DNA of 9,093 bases from Anaerolineaceae bacterium UBA3924 (GTDB taxonomy: Bacteria; Chloroflexota; Anaerolineae; Anaerolineales; Anaerolineaceae). Below, one piece after another: positions 5,020 to 9,093 of the stretch; positions within the stretch are counted from its first letter, which is position 1, and every line of letters starts with the position of its first letter. The position numbers were made by a program, and so were the translations under genes. The DNA is taken from assembly GCA_002385985.1 (NCBI GenBank), contig DGEO01000007.1:1-9093 (forward strand), in the 5' to 3' direction. The notes below the pieces were generated by a model. That model was given only the letters and a program-made list of their open reading frames with translations, ran no database searches and was not told where the DNA came from.

Positions 5020-6237
5020 ATGAGCCCAGAAGATACTTCACAACCTACCAAAGTGTGTCCAACCTGCGGCACGCGCCTGAGTGAAAATGCGTCGCGCTGC
5101 CTGGTTTGCGGCCGCTCCTTCGCAGCCGCACCCGCGGGGGTTGGTCCGGGCGCCGCGCAGGCTGCCGTCGTGCAAAGCCCGCGCATGCCCGAAGTAACCC
5201 TGTCTCTTCCAGTGGCCATTGGTCTCTTCATCCTCGTGCTGGGTATCGGAGCCGCGGTGGTCTACTTCCTACTGAACGGGAAGACCCCGGCGGCAGCCGT
5301 CAGTGATGCGGGAACGCCCACCCCGACGGTCACCTTTACCCCGACTCTCTCGATGACACCGACGGACACGCTCGAGCCGACGGCCACGCCGACGGTCACG
5401 CCGCTTCCGCCGATCGAGTACGTCATCCAGTCCAACGACTTCTGCGACACCATCGCCTGGACCTACGGCGTCACTGTACAGAGCATTCTGCAGGCCAACC
5501 CGGGCATGCGCTGCGAGCTGCTCAGCCCCGGCACCACCATCCTGATCCCGCAGCCCACGCCGACGCCGCCCCCGGCGCCAACCCCCACGCTCAGCCCGGC
5601 TGAGGCCACCATCGCCGCCTGCGAGACCATCACCTACCGCGTGGAACCCGGGGATTCCCTGCAGGCCATCGCCGCCAACTACAACGTCACCATGGAGTCG
5701 ATTCGCAAGTACAACGGTCTGGTCGACGACACCGTTTTCGCAGGCCGTGACCTGATCATCCCGCTTTGCGAGCGCAAGCCGACTCCGGGACCGACCGCCA
5801 CGCCGACCAATCCGCCGCCATATAACCCGCCCAATCTGCTGCTGCCTGCGGACGGCGCGGCCTTCACCGCCGCCAACGACAGCGTCACGCTGCAGTGGGC
5901 TTCGGTGGGCACCCTGCGCAGCAATGAGTACTACCAGGTGACCATCGAGGACATCACCGAAGGCCAGGGACGCAAGCTGGTCGACTACGTCACCGACACC
6001 AAGTACATCGTGCCGGCGTCCTTCCGGCCGACCGACACAATCCCGCATGTGCTGCGCTGGTTCGTTGTGCCAGTCCGCCAGACCTCCAGCACCACCAGCG
6101 CCGGCCAGCCGGTCTACGAGCCGGCCGGTGAGGCCAGCGCATGGCGCGTCTTCACCTGGTGGATCGCCGGAAGCCCGGGGCAGCAGTCCAACACCGAAAC
6201 ACAACCCCCGGCCACAGCGGAAACACCATCGCCGTAA
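5020..6237 (+). CDS. Membrane-anchored zinc ribbon / double-LysM protein
   Basis: The 405-residue product has five parts. A cytoplasmic zinc ribbon has CPTCG (Cys13, Cys16) and CLVCG (Cys27, Cys30). A single transmembrane helix spans about 62-85. A Thr/Pro linker covers 99-130. Two LysM domains follow (about 133-177 and 203-248), joined by a second Pro-rich linker. A third Pro/Thr linker (252-270) leads to a C-terminal part (about 271-382, from PPNLLLPADGAAF) that resembles a fibronectin/Ig-like beta sandwich. LysM domains bind GlcNAc-containing glycans such as peptidoglycan. Cys142/Cys165 in LysM1 and Cys201/Cys250 flanking LysM2 could form disulfides. The ribosome-binding site is weak. The gene is followed by a strong terminator. 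A role in envelope anchoring or sensing is inferred; no catalytic domain is visible. Confidence 0.88.
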   Translation: MSPEDTSQPTKVCPTCGTRLSENASRCLVCGRSFAAAPAGVGPGAAQAAVVQSPRMPEVTLSLPVAIGLFILVLGIGAAVVYFLLNGKTPAAAVSDAGTPTPTVTFTPTLSMTPTDTLEPTATPTVTPLPPIEYVIQSNDFCDTIAWTYGVTVQSILQANPGMRCELLSPGTTILIPQPTPTPPPAPTPTLSPAEATIAACETITYRVEPGDSLQAIAANYNVTMESIRKYNGLVDDTVFAGRDLIIPLCERKPTPGPTATPTNPPPYNPPNLLLPADGAAFTAANDSVTLQWASVGTLRSNEYYQVTIEDITEGQGRKLVDYVTDTKYIVPASFRPTDTIPHVLRWFVVPVRQTSSTTSAGQPVYEPAGEASAWRVFTWWIAGSPGQQSNTETQPPATAETPSP

Positions 6238-6251
6238 CCACGAATGAAACC

Positions 6252-6285
6252 AAAAGGAGCCTGTTTTAACAGGCTCCTTTTCATT
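6252..6285. terminator. Bidirectional terminator between the LysM gene and trxB
   Basis: A 14-bp inverted repeat (6252-6265 with 6268-6281; half-site AAAAGGAGCCTGTT) starts with an A-run and ends with a T-run. It can therefore stop transcription of the LysM gene on the plus strand and of trxB on the minus strand. Confidence 0.93.
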
Positions 6286-6305
6286 TTCCTTTACCCGGTC
6301 AGAAA

Positions 6306-7307
6306 TCAGGCGTTGACCGTCTCTTCCGGAGTGGTGTCCTCGTTGGCCTCCAGGAAGCGGGTCGCAGCGATGGCAGCGGCCGCCCCCATCCCGGCGGAGG
6401 TGACCACCTGGCGGTAGATCGGGTCGCTCACCTCACCGGCCACGAACACGCCCGGGATGTTGGTGTGCATGCTCATATCCGAGATGATATACCCGCGCTC
6501 GTCCAGCGCCAGCTGCCCGCGGAACAGCTCGGTGTTGGGTTTGTGACCGATAAAGATGAATACGCCGTCCGTGGGCACTTCGTACTCTTCCTGCGTCTTG
6601 ACGTTCTTAATCGTCACCGTCTCGACCGCCTTCTCCCCGTTGATGGAGGTGACCACGCTGTCCCACAGGAATTTGATTTTCTTATTGTCCGTGGCCCGAC
6701 GCTGCAGGATGGGCCCTGCGCGCAGTGTGTCCCGGCGGTGAATAATGGTCACTTCACTGGCGAAGCGGGTGAGGAAGAGGCCTTCCTCCAGGGCGCTGTC
6801 TCCGCCGCCCACGACCACCACCTTCTTATCCTTGAAGAACCAGCCGTCGCAGGTGGCGCAGTAGGACACGCCACGCCCGGTCAGTTCCTTTTCACCGGGC
6901 ACGTTGAGGTGATTGGGGCTGGCCCCGGTGGCGATGATGAGCGTCTCTGCCAGATACTCCTTACTGTAGGTTTTTACCGAAAACGGCCGCCGGGAAAGGT
7001 CGACCTCGGTGGCACTGTCGTACTCCAGGCGCGCGCCGAAGTTTTCTGCCTGCTTTTGAAACAGATCGCCCAGCTCTGAGCCGCCCACGCCGGACGGGAA
7101 GCCGGGATAATTTTCAATCGTATGGGTAAGCGAAGCCTGGCCGCCGATCGCCGTCCCGGTGAGCACCACCGGAGCCAGTTCCGCGCGCGCAGCGTACAGC
7201 GCTGCGCTGAGGCCGGCCGGCCCGGCTCCCAGAATCAATACCTTTACATGTTCGCTGACCAGATTGCTGGCCGTCCCGGCGGAAAAATTGGATAAGTTCA
7301 AATCCAT
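6306..7307 (-). CDS. trxB: Thioredoxin reductase (NADPH, FAD flavoprotein)
   Basis: The 333-residue product fits the low-molecular-weight thioredoxin reductase family, which passes electrons from NADPH through FAD to thioredoxin. It has an FAD-binding GAGPAG (residues 27-32), GGQ and ENYPGFP segments, the redox-active CATC (Cys150, Cys153), an NADPH-binding GGGDSA (167-172) and the NADPH-preferring HRRDTLRA (190-197). Near the C-terminus the usual GD of the second FAD motif is GE (291-292), in GVFVAGEVSDPIYRQ. The N-terminus is about a dozen residues longer than in E. coli TrxB. The ATG at 7307 is chosen because AGGAG lies 7 nt upstream; an in-frame ATG at 7334 lacks one. It lies 75 bp downstream of the aminotransferase on the same strand. 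No thioredoxin gene is in the window. Confidence 0.95.
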   Translation of the reverse strand: MDLNLSNFSAGTASNLVSEHVKVLILGAGPAGLSAALYAARAELAPVVLTGTAIGGQASLTHTIENYPGFPSGVGGSELGDLFQKQAENFGARLEYDSATEVDLSRRPFSVKTYSKEYLAETLIIATGASPNHLNVPGEKELTGRGVSYCATCDGWFFKDKKVVVVGGGDSALEEGLFLTRFASEVTIIHRRDTLRAGPILQRRATDNKKIKFLWDSVVTSINGEKAVETVTIKNVKTQEEYEVPTDGVFIFIGHKPNTELFRGQLALDERGYIISDMSMHTNIPGVFVAGEVSDPIYRQVVTSAGMGAAAAIAATRFLEANEDTTPEETVNA

Positions 7308-7314
7308 TCGATCG

Positions 7315-7319
7315 CTCCT
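7315..7319 (-). promoter_or_regulatory. Ribosome-binding site deciding the trxB start
   Basis: On the minus strand AGGAG lies 7 nt before the ATG at 7307. This is the clearest Shine-Dalgarno site in the window. Confidence 0.85.
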
Positions 7320-7382
7320 GTGTTGATAATTCATTCCTTGCCTTTAATTGGATGCGCCGGCGCTGGAAAGGTTGCACCGCGT

Positions 7383-8732
7383 TTAGCTATGCGCAGCCTG
7401 ATCGGTAATCTCCAGCGCCCGGTCGATGACCTCAAAGCCCTCCGCCAGCTGCTCCGGAGTGATGATCAGCGGCGGCAGCAGCAGCATGGTGTGCCAGTGA
7501 ACCGAGGCAAACACCCCGTGATCAAGGAGGTAGCGGCTGAAAGCGGCCATTTCCGGGCTGGTCCCGTTGTACGGCGCCATCGGTTCGCGTGTCTTCCGGT
7601 CTCGAACCAGTTCAATGACGCCAAACAGGCCGATGGAGCGCACCTCCCCCACCGAGGGATGCCGGTCCACCAGTTCGGCCAGCATGTCGGCCATCACGGC
7701 GCCGGTCTCCGCCGCCCGTTCGACCAGGCGGTCCTCGCGCATAACCTGAATGGTGGCTATCGCCGCCGCCAGCGAGACCGGATGCCCGTTGTAAGTCAAT
7801 CCGCCCTCGTACTTTCGTTCACCGAAAGCGTCGGCGATCTCCTGCCGCATCGCCACCGCCCCGAGCGGCGCGTAGCCGGAGGTCAGCCCCTTGGCCATGG
7901 TCATAATATCCGGCTTTACATCCCAGTGATCCACCGCGAACCACTTCCCGGTCCGGCCGAACCCGCTCATCACCTCATCGCAGATCATGACAATGCCGTA
8001 ACGATCGCAGATCTCGCGTACGCCCTGCAGGTAGCCTTTGGGGGGAATGATCACCCCGTTGGTGCCGGTCACGCTCTCCAGCAGCACGGCCGCGATGGTC
8101 TCCGGGCCTTCGTACAGGATGATCTCCTCCAGATGGTTGAGATAATCCCGGGTGAACTCCTCCTCGCTGATGTCCGGCTGCAGCCGGTGGAAGGTGGAGC
8201 GGTAGCGGTAAGGGTCGAGGAAATGCACCACACCCGGCATCACCGTAGGCTCCCAGGCCACCCGGCGCGGGTCACCGGTGGCGGCAATCGACCCGTAGGT
8301 CGCGCCGTGATAGGAGCGGTAGCGGGTGAGGATCTTGTACCTGCCGGTGTACCCGCGGGCAAGCTTGATGGCGTTCTCGTTGGCGTCCGCGCCGCCCAGT
8401 GTGTACAGGAAGCGGCTCAGCCCGTCGGGGGTGATCTCATCCAGCAGCCTTCCCAGCGCTGCCCGGGGACGGGTGGCCATGCCCGGCCCGGCGTAAGGCA
8501 GCTCGCGCAGCTGCGCCGCCATAGCCTCGATGACCCGTTCGTCACCGTGGCCGATGTTGACGCACATGGTGGTCGAGTTCAGATCCAGGTAGCGCTTGCC
8601 GTCCGTATCCCAGAAGTACACGCCCTTCGCCCGGGTAACGGGGATGGGACTGACTTTGTTTTGGGCCGACCAGGTCCAGAAGTTGTGTTTCAGCGACAGG
8701 GGCAGGATCTCGGAGTCGTCGATGTGGATCAT
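7383..8732 (-). CDS. Class III PLP-dependent aminotransferase (taurine/omega-amino acid:pyruvate type)
   Basis: The 449-residue product has the full fold type I, class III aminotransferase pattern. There is an N-terminal KHNFWTWSAQ, GGADANENAIKLAR (113-126) for PLP phosphate contact, YRSYHGAT (138-145), and ICDEVMSGFGRTGKW with cofactor-binding Asp252. MTMAKGLTSGYAPLGAV carries Schiff-base Lys281, and TYNGHPVS follows. Length is normal for the class. The overall look is closest to taurine-pyruvate and omega-amino-acid-pyruvate aminotransferases, but the amino donor cannot be set from sequence, and no taurine genes are nearby. The start is ATG 8732, with GAGGA 4 nt upstream. An in-frame TTG at 8780 would add 16 residues but has no ribosome-binding site and sits at the predicted transcription start. 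It may be co-transcribed with trxB. Confidence 0.88.
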   Translation of the reverse strand: MIHIDDSEILPLSLKHNFWTWSAQNKVSPIPVTRAKGVYFWDTDGKRYLDLNSTTMCVNIGHGDERVIEAMAAQLRELPYAGPGMATRPRAALGRLLDEITPDGLSRFLYTLGGADANENAIKLARGYTGRYKILTRYRSYHGATYGSIAATGDPRRVAWEPTVMPGVVHFLDPYRYRSTFHRLQPDISEEEFTRDYLNHLEEIILYEGPETIAAVLLESVTGTNGVIIPPKGYLQGVREICDRYGIVMICDEVMSGFGRTGKWFAVDHWDVKPDIMTMAKGLTSGYAPLGAVAMRQEIADAFGERKYEGGLTYNGHPVSLAAAIATIQVMREDRLVERAAETGAVMADMLAELVDRHPSVGEVRSIGLFGVIELVRDRKTREPMAPYNGTSPEMAAFSRYLLDHGVFASVHWHTMLLLPPLIITPEQLAEGFEVIDRALEITDQAAHS

Positions 8733-8736
8733 ACGT

Positions 8737-8741
8737 TCCTC
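8737..8741 (-). promoter_or_regulatory. Ribosome-binding site deciding the aminotransferase start
   Basis: On the minus strand GAGGA lies 4 nt before the ATG at 8732 (GAGG at 5 nt). It supports this ATG over the upstream TTG at 8780. Confidence 0.5.
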
Positions 8742-8785
8742 GGAAGGGATGGTGATGTCATTGCGGCGGTGTTCACTCAAATGCT

Positions 8786-8791
8786 ATCATA
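8786..8791 (-). promoter_or_regulatory. Possible -10 box of the aminotransferase gene
   Basis: TATGAT on the minus strand would start transcription near 8779, giving a leader of about 47 nt to the ATG at 8732. No convincing -35 box is seen at 17 bp. It lies about 20 bp from the -10 of the divergent DUF309 gene. Confidence 0.4.
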
Positions 8792-8807
8792 TTTTTCCTG
8801 GCCCGTC

Positions 8808-8816
8808 TGCTATAAT
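8808..8816 (+). promoter_or_regulatory. Extended -10 promoter of the DUF309 gene
   Basis: TGC TATAAT followed by G, the same core as at 1708-1716. The predicted start near 8823 leaves a leader of about 19 nt. The Shine-Dalgarno-like AGGAAAGG (8825-8832) lies 9 nt before the ATG. No clear -35 box is seen. Confidence 0.7.
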
Positions 8817-8841
8817 GCCGGTACAGGAAAGGCGGCCAGCG

Positions 8842-9093
8842 ATGCAAATCAGCGGGGATACTGAAAAACAGGATGACCTCTGCAGCATGTGCCAGGAAGC
8901 GCTGCCCCCGGCTGCTCGCAAAGGCATTGAGCTGTTCAACACCGGGCACTATTTCGAAGCCCATGAAGAACTGGAACTGGCCTGGCGGGCGGAACCGCGC
9001 CGGGTGCGCGATCTCTACCAGGGTATCCTTCAGGTGGGGGTCGCCTACTACCATGCGCTGCGCCAGAATTACACCGGCTCGCGGAAGCTGTTC
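8842..9093 (+). CDS. DUF309 domain protein, 3'-truncated by the window end
   Basis: The frame stays open from the ATG at 8842 to the last base (84 codons). After a variable start (MQISGDTEKQDDLCSMCQ), residues 29-73 carry the DUF309 hallmarks FNTGHYFEAHEELELAW and RDLYQGILQVGVAYYH: a small helical domain with conserved His, Glu and Trp. The biochemical function of the family is not established to my knowledge. Full-length members are usually 100-180 residues, so a third or more is probably missing. The promoter and ribosome-binding site support the start. The gene is divergent from the aminotransferase. Confidence 0.85.
   Translation, partial: MQISGDTEKQDDLCSMCQEALPPAARKGIELFNTGHYFEAHEELELAWRAEPRRVRDLYQGILQVGVAYYHALRQNYTGSRKLF

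Noticed and set aside
7354..7363. Palindrome GCGCCGGCGC between trxB and the aminotransferase as an operator or terminator
   Set aside because: Short GC-only palindromes are expected by chance at this composition, and no T-run follows on either strand.
8773..8790. Five-codon upstream frame MIAFE on the minus strand before the aminotransferase
   Set aside because: It overlaps the predicted -10 and transcription start, so it would not be on the mRNA as a complete frame.
7320..8864. 514-codon plus-strand open frame opposite the aminotransferase, and a similar 329-codon one at 3604-4593 opposite hemW
   Set aside because: Both are antisense to strong family matches, have low-complexity His/Arg/Pro/Gln-rich products, and lack promoters or ribosome-binding sites.

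Overview
The window looks like the end of a metagenome-assembled contig from a moderately GC-rich bacterium. My best guess is Chloroflexota, class Anaerolineae. This is inferred from the LysM protein with long Thr-Pro linkers ('TPTPT' style), the mix of protein families, and the recurring TGCTATAATG promoter core; no marker gene here settles it. Bases 1-19 are exactly the Nextera transposase mosaic-end sequence, so the first bases are sequencing adapter, not genome. The tRNA gene that follows is cut off by it.

Left end (20-604). A 5'-truncated tRNA-Pro(GGG) with an encoded CCA is followed by its terminator hairpin. Then come two decayed copies of the 'tRNA 3' end plus terminator' unit, at 116-127 bp spacing. 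After a gene-free, relatively AT-rich stretch there is a strong promoter for a Bet/RecT-type single-strand annealing protein (605-1621). This is a phage-type recombination gene with no exonuclease partner in view, and it ends at a perfect-palindrome terminator.

Middle (1708-6281). An unrecognised membrane protein with two terminal transmembrane helices and a long, probably coiled-coil extracytoplasmic stretch (1754-2599) is followed by a Tat-exported L,D-transpeptidase (2654-3688), which appears to be transcribed almost leaderless. Convergent to it, with overlapping stop codons, is a HemW-type radical SAM haem chaperone (3685-4902, minus). Divergent from hemW is a zinc ribbon - transmembrane - Thr/Pro linker - 2x LysM - possible beta-sandwich protein (5020-6237). 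A bidirectional terminator closes this block. Three of these four genes encode envelope proteins, two of them with peptidoglycan-related domains, so the block is plausibly cell-surface biology, although each gene seems to have its own promoter.

Right end (6306-9093). A thioredoxin reductase (minus) lies downstream of a class III PLP-dependent aminotransferase (minus, taurine/omega-amino-acid:pyruvate type). Divergent from the aminotransferase is the start of a DUF309 protein that runs off the window.

Most genes are housekeeping or envelope functions. I do not see a complete new defence or mobile system. The points most worth a second look are the tandem tRNA-Pro relics beside an orphan Bet gene, the coiled-coil membrane protein, the zinc ribbon-LysM architecture, and a uniform promoter type that yields at least one near-leaderless mRNA.
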